From positions 1-41,124 of the forward strand of contig PWUU01000123.1 in NCBI GenBank assembly GCA_003562475.1: DNA of 41,124 bases, in the 5' to 3' direction. Under the pieces are notes generated by a model that saw only the letters and a list, made by a program, of their open reading frames with translations, was not told where the DNA came from and did no database searches. Positions within the stretch are counted from its first letter, which is position 1. Each line of letters opens with the position of its first letter. This document shows, piece by piece, positions 10,096 through 17,982 of the stretch. Made by a program: the position numbers and the translations under genes. Source of the DNA: Dehalococcoidia bacterium. Its GTDB lineage: Bacteria > Chloroflexota > Dehalococcoidia > GIF9 > AB-539-J10.

Positions 10096-10405
10096 TCAAC
10101 AGGTTCCGCAGGTGACACTAGACAGCATAGTGTACTACAGCGAGTACGAATGCCAGACCCCGTAGCGTGGCCGGCCGATGGGATCCGGCGGTCACGCAGT
10201 CACATCCAGTGGCGATAGCTGCTGCTGGTACCCGTTCAGAAGACAGTGGTCCTGCCCGGGACAGCCATATTGATATTCTACTCGACGTAATCCACGCAGA
10301 CGGCACTTCGGTATCGTGCCGAACCGGCGTGATCCGTTGGCAGTCGCCCGGACCAGTTGGCGCGCCGGCTTGCACAACACCTGGCCGAAGAGCCTGTCTG
10401 TGATG
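10096..10405. other. intergenic region between the corrinoid operon and tsaD
   Basis: 310 bases downstream of the last corrinoid-operon gene and upstream of tsaD. A small hairpin (CGGCAC / GTGCCG near 10301-10321) could end the corrinoid transcript but has no T-run. Short open frames on the minus strand have no ribosome site or recognisable family. No clear tsaD promoter was identified. Confidence 0.35.
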
Positions 10406-11254
10406 CTACGTCTGCTTCTGTCGCCGACGATAATCCTGGATGAACCGCCGCATGTGCTGGTCCTTGCCCAGGAGGGCGTCCGCAGCCAGCGCGTACTGGC
10501 GCACCTTGGCGACGTCGACCACCGGGCAGTTGACTCCCAGGTGTATGGCGATGGACAGGAAGACTCCGTTCAGCAGCGTGCGGTCGGGCAGGCCGAACGA
10601 GATATTGCTGGCGCCGAGGGTCATGTTCACGCCGAGTTGGCTGCGCACCTCGATGATCGCCTCGATGAGGGTGGACGAGGCCTCCGCGTTCGCCGCCGCC
10701 GGCATGTTCAGGCAGTCGATGACGATGTCCTGCCGCTCGATGCCCACCTGCAGGGCGCGGTCCACGATATAGTGCGCGAGCTCGACGCGCCGCGCGGCGT
10801 CCCGGGGTATGCCCTTTTCGTCCATGGTCAGGCCGATGACGGCGCAGTTACGCTCCTTGACCAGCGGGAGAATGTCGTTGAGCGACGCCTGGTCCGCGGT
10901 GACGGAGTTGATCAGCGGGCGTCCCTCGTAGACCTTGAGCGCCGCCTCGAGGGCCCGCGGGTTGCTGCTGTCAAGGCACAGCGGGACATCGGTTACCTCC
11001 ATCACCAGCTTGACCGCCTCGGGCAGCAGTGCGACCTCGTCGACCCCGGTGGCTCCGACGTTGACATCGAGGATATCGGCACCGGCCTCCACCTGTTGCA
11101 GTGCTTCTTGCCGCACAAGATCAAGTCGCCCGGCCAGCAGCTCCTCCTGCAGCTTCTTCTTGCCTGTGGGGTTGATGCGTTCCCCGATGAGTATGGTCGG
11201 GCCTGTGTCGCTGATAACTACCTCGCGGGACTTGCTCGATACCGTTGTCTGCAT
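10406..11254 (-). CDS. pterin-binding methyltransferase (methyl-corrinoid : tetrahydrofolate type, MtgA/AcsE-like)
   Basis: A TIM-barrel pterin-binding protein of the DHPS/MetH/AcsE superfamily, 282 residues, the size of stand-alone MeTr proteins. Motifs: IGERINPTG (23-31), AGADILDVNVG (57-67), CLDSSN (93-98), INSVT (115-119) and GASNISFGLP (214-223), all lining the methyl-THF site in this family. In AcsE the methyl flows from methyl-THF to a corrinoid protein. In MtgA of betaine users it flows from methyl-corrinoid to THF, which fits this operon better. The start ATG follows GGAGGT at the end of the upstream reactivator gene, so the two are translationally linked. It is the last gene of the five-gene corrinoid operon. 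Dihydropteroate synthase is unlikely, given the MeTr-type motifs and context. Confidence 0.9.
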   Translation of the reverse strand: MQTTVSSKSREVVISDTGPTILIGERINPTGKKKLQEELLAGRLDLVRQEALQQVEAGADILDVNVGATGVDEVALLPEAVKLVMEVTDVPLCLDSSNPRALEAALKVYEGRPLINSVTADQASLNDILPLVKERNCAVIGLTMDEKGIPRDAARRVELAHYIVDRALQVGIERQDIVIDCLNMPAAANAEASSTLIEAIIEVRSQLGVNMTLGASNISFGLPDRTLLNGVFLSIAIHLGVNCPVVDVAKVRQYALAADALLGKDQHMRRFIQDYRRRQKQT

Positions 11255-11258
11255 CTAT

Positions 11259-13130
11259 CTAACCTCCGTGTGATGTGTAAGGGGCGAGGCGCGTGTTGTC
11301 CACGAACCTCTTCATGAAGTCTGTTGCCGTTGCCAGCTCCAGGTATTCGGCTTTTCGTGCCAGTTCGATGGCATCGCTTCGGGCCGAGGTGGAGACGAGT
11401 GTCATCTTGGCGCCAACGCCGGCGGCGTTGCCCGTCTGTCGGAAGCGTTCAAGCGGGAGCGGTGGGAGCATGCCGATGGCTATCGCGCTGCTGATGTCGA
11501 TATACGTACCGAACGCACCGGCGATGATGACAGAGCTGAGTTCCAAGGCCTCCAGTCGCTCGTGTGCCAGCAGCGCCTCGACGCCGGTGGCGATGGCAGC
11601 CTTCGCCAGTTGCAGTTGCCGGATGTCACCCTGGGTCACGCTGACCGGCGGCCTGCCGCCGCGTTGGGTCGACGGCACCAGCACGAATTCGTGCGACTTC
11701 CCGGAGCGCAGCACGCGCGGGTGGTTCGCGGAGAGCCTCCCGACCGCGTCCACGACGCCGTGTGCTGTCAGTTCTGCCAGCGCATCGAGGATGCCCGAGC
11801 CGCAGATGCCGGTGGGCTCGGCGTCGTCGACCACCTGCAGGTGGACCTCGTCGCCGTCTATCTTTACGTGCTCGATGGCGCCGGGCGCCGCCCGCATCCC
11901 GTCCCGTATGTGGCCGCCCTCGAACGCGGGACCCGACGCACATGACACGGTTGTGAGGTGTCCGCCTGCAGCGAGGCACACCTCGGTATTCGTGCCGATA
12001 TCGATGGCGAGCATCGGGTCACTGTTCGAGGTGATGCCGGATGCGAGCAGCATGGCCACGTGATCGGCGCCCACGAATCCGGCGATGTTGGGGGGCAGGT
12101 GCACGTATGCGCCCCTCGCGATGTCCACTCTGATGTCACGTGCCTTGAGGTCCAGGGCGCCCGTGACCGCCGGCACATAGGGAGCTCGCGCAAGCTGTTC
12201 GACCGGAAGTTGCAGCAGGAGGTGGTGCATCGCAGTGTTGCCGACGATGACGGCCTCGAGGATACGGGAGGGATCGACACCGGCGTCCCTGGCCAAAGAG
12301 ACTGCGAGGTCGTTGACGGCCGTTACCGCCTCGGCAGCAAGCTCCTCCGCGCCTTCCGGTCGGGACAGCGCGTGCGTCAGACGTGCGACGACGTCCTCAC
12401 CGTAGCGTATCTGCGGGTTCATCGCACCACGCGCACCGAGGGTCGCGCCGGTGGTCAGGTCGAGCAGATACGCGGCGATCTTGGTCGTTCCCAGGTCGAC
12501 GGCCAGGCCGAGCGACTGTGAGGGCCACGGACCGACGGCCACGATCTCCCCGCCTCGTACCGAGACCCCGACCGTCCAGTCCCCGTCTCTCAGCAACCGG
12601 GGCAGGTCACGCGCCGCATCGATATCCAGCACCTTGCAGTCGATTCCGTCCGTTGCTGACAGTTCTGTCAGGATCCGGTCCTCGTCGGCGCGCATGTCGT
12701 TGAGGCCGGCCGGTGGAACGGTGACCCTGTGGCTCGTGACGGGAGGATCGATCCGTTGTATCGCCTGTAGGCCTTCGACCTGGATGCGCTGGGTTGTGGT
12801 GAGTGACTCGGGGGATACGTTGATGACACAGTCCGACAGCGGTGTCGCCTGGCACGCAAGGCGGACGCCGTGCGCGAGGTCATGTGGTGGTATCAGCTCG
12901 TGCTCGATGCTCGTCGTCTCCGAGAGCCAGCCGCTGATAAGCGTGACCCTGCATCGTCCACAGGTACCGTGCCCGCCACACACTGCTGCAAGACCTACTC
13001 CCAGCATGCGCGCGCACTCCATGAGGGTGAGGTTCCTTCTGCACCGGCCGCGGCGCCCTATTGGCTCGAAGTCCACATGGACGGTGCCCGAAGTATCGGC
13101 ACTGTGTTGCCGTTGGCTGTGTTGTGACAT
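11259..13130 (-). CDS. ferredoxin/ASKHA corrinoid-activation protein (RACo-like, DUF4445)
   Basis: Reductive reactivator that returns an oxidised Co(II) corrinoid cofactor to active Co(I) at the cost of ATP. Its 623 residues have the RACo layout. An N-terminal plant-type [2Fe-2S] ferredoxin domain carries C51, C57 and C60 (CGGHGTCGRC) and C93 (LACQ). A linker follows, then an actin-like ATPase half beginning near residue 207 (GLAVDLGTTKIAAY), with AIDIGTNTEVCL near 375, GSGILDALAEL and IIAGAFGTYIDI near the end. The ATG lies one base after the stop of the acyl-CoA dehydrogenase gene and the coding end overlaps the next gene's ribosome site, so it is firmly within the operon. It uses a 2Fe-2S domain rather than the 4Fe-4S domain of archaeal RamA. 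Confidence 0.93.
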   Translation of the reverse strand: MSQHSQRQHSADTSGTVHVDFEPIGRRGRCRRNLTLMECARMLGVGLAAVCGGHGTCGRCRVTLISGWLSETTSIEHELIPPHDLAHGVRLACQATPLSDCVINVSPESLTTTQRIQVEGLQAIQRIDPPVTSHRVTVPPAGLNDMRADEDRILTELSATDGIDCKVLDIDAARDLPRLLRDGDWTVGVSVRGGEIVAVGPWPSQSLGLAVDLGTTKIAAYLLDLTTGATLGARGAMNPQIRYGEDVVARLTHALSRPEGAEELAAEAVTAVNDLAVSLARDAGVDPSRILEAVIVGNTAMHHLLLQLPVEQLARAPYVPAVTGALDLKARDIRVDIARGAYVHLPPNIAGFVGADHVAMLLASGITSNSDPMLAIDIGTNTEVCLAAGGHLTTVSCASGPAFEGGHIRDGMRAAPGAIEHVKIDGDEVHLQVVDDAEPTGICGSGILDALAELTAHGVVDAVGRLSANHPRVLRSGKSHEFVLVPSTQRGGRPPVSVTQGDIRQLQLAKAAIATGVEALLAHERLEALELSSVIIAGAFGTYIDISSAIAIGMLPPLPLERFRQTGNAAGVGAKMTLVSTSARSDAIELARKAEYLELATATDFMKRFVDNTRLAPYTSHGG

Positions 13131-13131
13131 T

Positions 13132-14274
13132 TCAGTGCAGGGAAGAGGACTCGCGTGCGAGACTTCCGCCGATTATGAGACGCTGGACCTCGGACACCAC
13201 CTCGTAGATCTGGGTAACCTTGGCATCGCGGTAGAGACGTTCGATCTCGAGTTCTTTCGTGTATCCATAAGAGCCATGAATCTGCATGGCCATGTCGACC
13301 ACTTCATTGGCCATCTGCGAGGCGAAAAGCTTCGCTGTTGCGGAGTCCTTGCCGCTGAGACGGCCCTTATCTTTCAGGTCCGCCGTTCTGTAAGTCAGCC
13401 ATCGCGCCGCCTCGGTTCGTGCACACATCTCTCCCAGGAGAGATTGAATGGTGGGTAGTTCAGTCATCGGGCGCTCCCGGACCGTGCGGTTGCGCGCGTA
13501 GTCAAGAGACATCCGGAGTGCTCCAGTTGCGATGCCGACGGCCTCTGCGGCGATTCCGATCTGGCCGACATTGATGGCGGTCAGTAACACGTTGTAGCCC
13601 TGGCCGGGTTCTCCAAGCAGGCTCGAGCGCGGGACGCGCACGTGATCCAGCCTCACCGGGCAGACATCCTCGCCGCGAATGCCCATAGTCTCGAGCTCCT
13701 TCTCGATAACGAAACCATCGGATCCGGGGTCCACGAGAAACGCACTCACCCTCCCACTATCGTCCTTTGCGAAGATCGCTGCCACAGATGCGGAGGGTGC
13801 AAGTGACGCAAACGTCTTTTCTCCCGATATGACGTACTCATCGCCCTCAGGCACTGCAGTTGTTGTAATGGCCCGAGGATCGCTGCCGGTCTGTCCTTCA
13901 GTGAACGCGAAGGTGCTAAGCGATTCGCCTGCAACGAGTGCTGGCAGGTAGCGCTGTTTCTGTTCTGCTGTGCCAAACCGAAGAATGGATTCTTGTGTCA
14001 AAGCGTTGATAGCGATGATGGCGCCAACCGTCATCGACACAGCACAGATCTGCTCGATGGCAAGTACGTAGGACTTGTAGCCAAGCCCGGTGCCACCGTA
14101 TTCCTCGGGCATGTGCTGGCCGAAGAACCCGAGCCGACCCATCTCCCTGGCGAGATCGGAGGGAAACTGGTTCTTCTCATCGATCTCGCGCGCCCTCGTC
14201 TTGACCTTCGTGGCAGCGAAATCTCTGGCAGTCTTGATGACATCCTGCTCCGCGTCGTTGAAATCGAAGTTCAT
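13132..14274 (-). CDS. acyl-CoA dehydrogenase
   Basis: FAD-dependent acyl-CoA dehydrogenase, about 380 residues from the ATG at 14274 (MNFDFNDAEQDVI). An in-frame upstream start at 14307 adds 11 residues without family similarity. It has the three-part ACAD fold: an N-terminal helical domain, the beta domain with FAFTEGQTGSDPRAITTTA and GEKTFAS, and the C-terminal helical domain with ETEAARWLTY-like helices and IHGSYGYTKELEIERLYRDAKVTQIYEV, matching the family signature. Acyl-CoA dehydrogenases oxidise the alpha-beta bond of acyl-CoA thioesters or act as reductases with ETF. It sits between mttB and the reactivator gene, which is not the common corrinoid layout. Its substrate may be a CoA ester of a betaine, as for crotonobetainyl-CoA reductase (inference). 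No etf genes are in the window. Confidence 0.92.
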   Translation of the reverse strand: MNFDFNDAEQDVIKTARDFAATKVKTRAREIDEKNQFPSDLAREMGRLGFFGQHMPEEYGGTGLGYKSYVLAIEQICAVSMTVGAIIAINALTQESILRFGTAEQKQRYLPALVAGESLSTFAFTEGQTGSDPRAITTTAVPEGDEYVISGEKTFASLAPSASVAAIFAKDDSGRVSAFLVDPGSDGFVIEKELETMGIRGEDVCPVRLDHVRVPRSSLLGEPGQGYNVLLTAINVGQIGIAAEAVGIATGALRMSLDYARNRTVRERPMTELPTIQSLLGEMCARTEAARWLTYRTADLKDKGRLSGKDSATAKLFASQMANEVVDMAMQIHGSYGYTKELEIERLYRDAKVTQIYEVVSEVQRLIIGGSLARESSSLH

Positions 14275-14326
14275 AGCTCTGTCATTCTCCCTATGGGATT
14301 GGAGCACCGGTTCGGTGACTCTGCGA

Positions 14327-14363
14327 AGCTCCAGCTACGACTCCTCCATGTCAGGCTGGAGCT
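14327..14363. repeat. inverted repeat between mttB-like and acyl-CoA dehydrogenase genes
   Basis: AGCTCCAG (14327-14334) pairs with CTGGAGCT (14356-14363) across a 21-base loop, inside the 118-base gap after the methyltransferase stop. It could lower expression of the downstream dehydrogenase and reactivator. There is no T-run, so it is not a typical terminator. Confidence 0.35.
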
Positions 14364-14392
14364 CCACCAGGCAGATGCGCGGTTTCGCGGCT

Positions 14393-15907
14393 TCATTCGT
14401 ACGGGTAGTTCGGCGACTTCATAGTCTCGCGGTAGTACCGCATTTCATCGTCGGTGATCAGCCCCTTCTTGAGGTAGTACGTCCGCGCCTCCTCCAGCAC
14501 ACGCTCGACCGCGTCCTCCTGCGATGCCGTGAGCGGGTCGGGCTTGTGGCTCGCCAGTATTCCCTCCATACGATCTCGTGCGTAATCGAGACAGGTGCGC
14601 TTCCCGGTGCTCATCCACTCCGGATAGGTGAGCCGATCGGCAGTTGTGGGCACGTACTGTTCCAGCTTCCACCACTTGCGAGTATGTGCAGCGCTCATGA
14701 AGTGGCCGGGTACCGGTCCAATCTTCTCAATGACATCGACAGCGAGCGACTCCGTCGAGACTGTGACTCCTTCCATGAAGCGCCCTACCATCCCGGCAAG
14801 ATCGTCGTCCAGGATCGCCTGAATCGGATGGTGCGTCAGTTCTCCGTGCACGCTGCCATGGAAAAGGAGGGTGTTGCCGCCCGAGATTCCTGCGTTGAGG
14901 ACCCGCAGCGCCTTCTCGCAGGCGGACTGGAAGTCCGGGATCTTCGCGTTCGGGTATGCCGTAGTGTTATCCAGCGGCACGCCATACCACTGGAACATCT
15001 GATTGCACGCGGCGTTATGGAGCGTAATCTCTATGCCACCGAATGCGGGTGCACCGGAACTCATGTTCATTGGAGCGGTGAAATCCTTTACCAGAACACG
15101 TGTTCCGGGTCGTATGAGCTGAGCCAGCACAAGGCCGGCGATCACCTCGGCATTGTTGGTGATTATTGCACCTGCGATTGAAGCGGGCGCCGTGCCCCCC
15201 ATGACCTGTCCCCCAACCACCCGGAGGCAGAAGCCCGCCTCGACGATCCTGAAGGTGGACTCAACGGCGTCCCGGTAGAGAGCGAGAGGCGGCGCCCATG
15301 CACATGTGCCCAGTATCTCGATGCCGACCGCTCTCGCCATATCGATAGCAAACACCTCCGAGTCATTCGAGAACCCGACACACTGGAATTTTGTCGAGCA
15401 GCGGATGCGTGCGGCGAGGCTCTCAGGCATCGCCATGCACGATGGCACCCCCTCGAATCCGAAGTAAGGTGTGTATGGTGAGAAGAAGTGGACGGTGGGT
15501 AAGGCGTCCAGGATGCGAACGGCATCGTAGTTCTCCTTGCGCGTGGCCTCGCGTGGCTCCCACGTGGTGGAGTCGACGGTCTTGTGGCCCGGCGCCACCG
15601 CGAGACAGAGGGTATTGCCGCCGATCATAAGTGTCTTGTGTGGGTCGCGTGCGGGCGCCGGGAAGCTGGTTGGCGCTTTGCGCAGGCACTCCTCTACGAG
15701 GCCCGGAGGCATGCGTACCCGCATTGCATCGTGGTCGACCACGCAGCCATGCTGCTCGAGCAGCTTGAGAGCTCGTTCATGCTCGATGTAAACCCCTGTG
15801 GTCCACAAGACCTGCAGAGTGCCTCGGTGGATCTCCTCAACTTGCTCATCGGTGAGCACTTTGAGTGGTGGGAAACGCCGGGTGAACCCTCTCGTGAAAG
15901 CCGTCAT
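14393..15907 (-). CDS. MttB-family (non-pyrrolysine) quaternary-amine methyltransferase
   Basis: Member of the trimethylamine methyltransferase MttB superfamily (COG5598), which moves a methyl group from a methylated or quaternary amine to the Co(I) of a cognate corrinoid protein. Its 504 residues are full length with no internal amber codon, so it belongs to the non-pyrrolysine branch that includes MtgB (glycine betaine), MtpB (proline betaine) and MtcB (carnitine). Visible: RRFPPLKVLTDEQVEEIH at the N-terminus, GGNTLCLAVAPG, LVKDFTAPMNMSSGAPAFGG, the Gly-rich GGNTLLFHGSVHGELTHH and the C-terminal KSPNYPYE. The ATG follows the upstream corrinoid gene by six bases and its ribosome site (GGGAGGT) overlaps that gene's stop, so expression is coupled. 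Substrate cannot be read from sequence. Confidence 0.93.
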   Translation of the reverse strand: MTAFTRGFTRRFPPLKVLTDEQVEEIHRGTLQVLWTTGVYIEHERALKLLEQHGCVVDHDAMRVRMPPGLVEECLRKAPTSFPAPARDPHKTLMIGGNTLCLAVAPGHKTVDSTTWEPREATRKENYDAVRILDALPTVHFFSPYTPYFGFEGVPSCMAMPESLAARIRCSTKFQCVGFSNDSEVFAIDMARAVGIEILGTCAWAPPLALYRDAVESTFRIVEAGFCLRVVGGQVMGGTAPASIAGAIITNNAEVIAGLVLAQLIRPGTRVLVKDFTAPMNMSSGAPAFGGIEITLHNAACNQMFQWYGVPLDNTTAYPNAKIPDFQSACEKALRVLNAGISGGNTLLFHGSVHGELTHHPIQAILDDDLAGMVGRFMEGVTVSTESLAVDVIEKIGPVPGHFMSAAHTRKWWKLEQYVPTTADRLTYPEWMSTGKRTCLDYARDRMEGILASHKPDPLTASQEDAVERVLEEARTYYLKKGLITDDEMRYYRETMKSPNYPYE

Positions 15908-15913
15908 ATTACG

Positions 15914-16558
15914 TTACCTCCCGATCAGCTTGCGGGCCAGCTTCGCCGCGCCGGGCGCGGTCGGATCATAGCCGTCCGCGCCGATTGCGTCGGCAAACTC
16001 CTGCGTGATTGCTCCACCACCTACCATTATCTTGAGCGGGTCGCGCAGGCCTTCGGCCTTAAGCTGCTCGATCACCTTGCGTTGCTCCGGTGCTGTCATC
16101 GTCATCAGTGCGGACATTGCGAGGATGTCAGGCTTGTACTGACGCACCCCCTGGATGAATTGGTCGGCGGTGACGTTTATCCCGATGTCATGAACGGTGA
16201 ATCCCTCCGCCTGCAGCAATGTGGCGACCATGGTCTTGCCGATGGTATGAATATCGCCAAATACCGTGCCGATGACCACCGTCCCCGTGACATCAGTCTT
16301 GGTTCCGAGCCGCCGCACCTCCTCTTCGACCACGGGCGTGGCCGCGCTCATTGCGTCGGCTCCGCCTACCAGATCGGGAAGGAACAGGTCACCCTTGTTG
16401 AACCCCTCGCCGATTTGCCGGATTGCGTAGGTCATGGCAGCCAGTATGTCAGTGGGGTGTGTGCCTGCGTTCACCGCCTGTGTCGCCCAATGAGCCGAGG
16501 CGTCGGGGTCATAGTCGAGGATCGCCCGCTTCAGGTTATCCAGGATGTCGCTGCTCAT
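15914..16558 (-). CDS. corrinoid (B12-binding) protein, MttC/MtbC-like
   Basis: Methyl-carrier protein of a corrinoid methyltransferase system, 214 residues from the ATG at 16558. Upstream in-frame starts would add an unrelated basic stretch, and AAGGAGGAAAAG directly precedes 16558. The N-terminal helical cap (about 1-85) is followed by a Rossmann B12 domain with the lower-ligand motif D102-x-H104-x-x-G107 (GDIHTIG), S149-x-L151 (MSALMT) and GGG at 180-182, all cobalamin contacts. The length matches MtbC/MttC/MtmC proteins. It is the first gene of the operon, followed six bases later by the MttB-family gene, so this pair should be the cognate partners. A good promoter lies at 16678-16706. 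Confidence 0.95.
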   Translation of the reverse strand: MSSDILDNLKRAILDYDPDASAHWATQAVNAGTHPTDILAAMTYAIRQIGEGFNKGDLFLPDLVGGADAMSAATPVVEEEVRRLGTKTDVTGTVVIGTVFGDIHTIGKTMVATLLQAEGFTVHDIGINVTADQFIQGVRQYKPDILAMSALMTMTAPEQRKVIEQLKAEGLRDPLKIMVGGGAITQEFADAIGADGYDPTAPGAAKLARKLIGR

Positions 16559-16677
16559 TATGCTTTTCCTCCTTCTGTTTGTCCTGGTGTCGTTTGTACG
16601 CCGCCTCCTGAGCCGCACCTGGCACGCGCTAAGGCGCTGTGACGCCGGACGTGGTATCTGGTGCCGTGACAAGACGC

Positions 16678-16706
16678 ATTGTAGGTAATGGCGGTATGCT
16701 GTGCAA
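16678..16706 (-). promoter_or_regulatory. predicted promoter of the corrinoid methyltransferase operon
   Basis: On the minus strand TTGCAC (16706-16701) and TACAAT (16683-16678) are separated by 17 bases. The predicted start near 16671 gives a leader of about 110 bases before the corrinoid-protein ATG. No B12-box or other riboswitch core was recognised in that leader. Confidence 0.55.
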
Positions 16707-16789
16707 TAGGGAGTGGTCTTCTGACTGTCGCGACCGCGTGTTGTCAATGAGAGGTGTTGGCTGACTTCTCGTCGACATGCTGCATGATG

Positions 16790-16795
16790 TAGAAT
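16790..16795 (+). promoter_or_regulatory. possible -10 element of the acyl-CoA synthetase beta gene
   Basis: TAGAAT, preceded by TG, lies about 48 bases before the beta-subunit ATG. The -35 candidate (TTCTCG, 18 bases upstream) is weak. Similar TAGAAT boxes precede other plus-strand genes near 28365 and 31906. Confidence 0.3.
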
Positions 16796-16842
16796 AGCGA
16801 ACCGATTCCTGCGGGTACGCAGACGTAAGGAGTACGGGCACT

Positions 16843-17523
16843 ATGTCGCAGAACAAGACCGTTGCAACCCCGCGAGTATTGACGGAGGTCGAGTCCAAGG
16901 AGATGCTCGGAGCTGCTGGCATCCCGGTCGTCGAGACACGATTGGCCCGGAATATGAAGGAGGCCGTTGCCATCAGCCGGGCGATGGGCTACCCGGTAGC
17001 GCTCAAGGTAATGTCGGAGGATGTCGTTCACAAGAGTGATGCCGGCGGTGTGAAGCTGGGACTTCAGAACAACTCCCAGGTGGAGAAGGCCTACTCTGCC
17101 ATGATGGCGTCGATCAAGGCGGCGTACCCCGGGGCTGGAATAGACGGCGTATCGGTACAGCGCATGGCCAGGCCCGGGGTCGAGATCATCGTAGGTATGA
17201 GCAAGGACCCTCAGTTTGGTCCTGTCCTCATGTTCGGTCTGGGGGGCGTGCTGGTAGAGTTACTGAAGGATGTCTCATTCCGTATCGTGCCGGTAACGAA
17301 GTTCGATGCGCAGGAAATGATACGCGAAATCAAGGGCTTCCCCATGCTCCAGGGATTTCGTGGCAGCAAGCCATGTGACCTCGACGCAATTGAGAATCTG
17401 ATTGTGAGCGTGTCTGATTTCGTGGAGCGTAATCCTCAGATGAAGGAACTGGATCTGAATCCCGTGTTTGCATACGAGGATGGCGTGGTAGCAGTTGACG
17501 CTCGCATTGTGCTTGAGAACTAG
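16843..17523 (+). CDS. ADP-forming acyl-CoA synthetase, beta subunit (ATP-grasp)
   Basis: Nucleotide-binding subunit of an acetate/acyl-CoA ligase (ADP-forming), which conserves the energy of an acyl-CoA thioester as ATP. Its 226 residues match separate beta subunits of the archaeal type. ATP-grasp features are visible: ESKEMLGAAGIPV at the start, YPVALKVMSEDVVHKSDAGGVKLGL (lysine and H-K-S-D region, about 48-72), EIIVGMSKDPQFGPVLMFGLGGVLVELLKDVSFRIVP and ELDLNPVFAY near the end. TAAGGAG lies about 12 bases before the ATG. It is monocistronic, divergent from the corrinoid operon and convergent with the alpha subunit, which is on the opposite strand from 17983. Separate, oppositely oriented subunits are unusual. 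Confidence 0.93.
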   Translation: MSQNKTVATPRVLTEVESKEMLGAAGIPVVETRLARNMKEAVAISRAMGYPVALKVMSEDVVHKSDAGGVKLGLQNNSQVEKAYSAMMASIKAAYPGAGIDGVSVQRMARPGVEIIVGMSKDPQFGPVLMFGLGGVLVELLKDVSFRIVPVTKFDAQEMIREIKGFPMLQGFRGSKPCDLDAIENLIVSVSDFVERNPQMKELDLNPVFAYEDGVVAVDARIVLEN

Positions 17524-17545
17524 TAGGCCCCGTGCATGATATGGA

Positions 17546-17574
17546 AGGGCCCGCAGGTATATCCTGCGGGCCCT
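17546..17574. terminator. intrinsic terminator shared by the beta subunit and the UxaA-like fragment
   Basis: A perfect 12-bp inverted repeat (17546-17557 AGGGCCCGCAGG with 17563-17574) has a 5-base loop and lies 22 bases past the beta-subunit stop. It also follows the stop of the minus-strand UxaA-like gene at 17597. The plus-strand flank CTTCTAT is moderately T-rich. Confidence 0.8.
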
Positions 17575-17596
17575 CTTCTATCACGAACGGGAACCT

Positions 17597-17923
17597 TTAC
17601 ATCATGGGGCCGCTGGCGTATATATCGAGCACTTCCCGGTTGGTGAAGTTTTCCTGCACTGTTGGCCTTCCGCAGTCGATGTCGAGAAGGAGTGTGGCTG
17701 CGACGTTTGGATTGCGGCCGAGTCCCACCAGAGTGCGGTGCACGCGGTCGTTGTCAGGCTTGAGCCTGAGACATCCGTGGTTATGGAGGATGGGGACGAT
17801 ACCGGCAACGCCGTCGGCGATAGCGCACGCGAGCTCGTTCGCGCAGCACGTTGTAGGAAGGATAATCACGTAGTACCGAATCCCTGCCTGCCCGCCGGGA
17901 CGTTCAAACCCTAGAAGCTCCAT
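17597..17923 (-). pseudogene. truncated UxaA-family (altronate/galactarate dehydratase-like) protein
   Basis: The 108-residue frame begins like the C-terminal domain of UxaA/GarD-type sugar-acid dehydratases: LLGFERPGGQAGIRYYVIILPT, a TCCANELA segment, PILHNHGC and RTLVGLGRNPNVAATLLLDIDC. These motifs cover only the first ~95 residues of a domain that normally runs to about 390. The tail (TNREVLDIYASGPMM) is unrelated and ends just before a terminator, so the rest was lost by deletion. It has a plausible ribosome site (GAGGGGGGC) and follows the alpha-subunit gene by 59 bases, so it may still be expressed as a small protein. The retained Cys and His residues are those expected near the family's metal site (inference). 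Pseudogene is preferred over a functional short variant. Confidence 0.65.
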
Positions 17924-17982
17924 CGTGTATCGCCCCCCTCACGCTTCTGTGGTCCGCAGGTGTCGTATGGCTGTCTGCTGGT

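Noticed and set aside
10316-13458. Long plus-strand frames opposite the pterin methyltransferase and reactivator genes
   Set aside because: Antisense shadows; the minus-strand genes carry ribosome sites and conserved motifs.
14393-15907. Pyrrolysine-type trimethylamine methyltransferase
   Set aside because: There is no in-frame amber codon; the frame is complete without readthrough.
16559-16671. Cobalamin riboswitch ahead of the corrinoid-protein gene
   Set aside because: No B12-box-like core or convincing stem set was seen in the leader.
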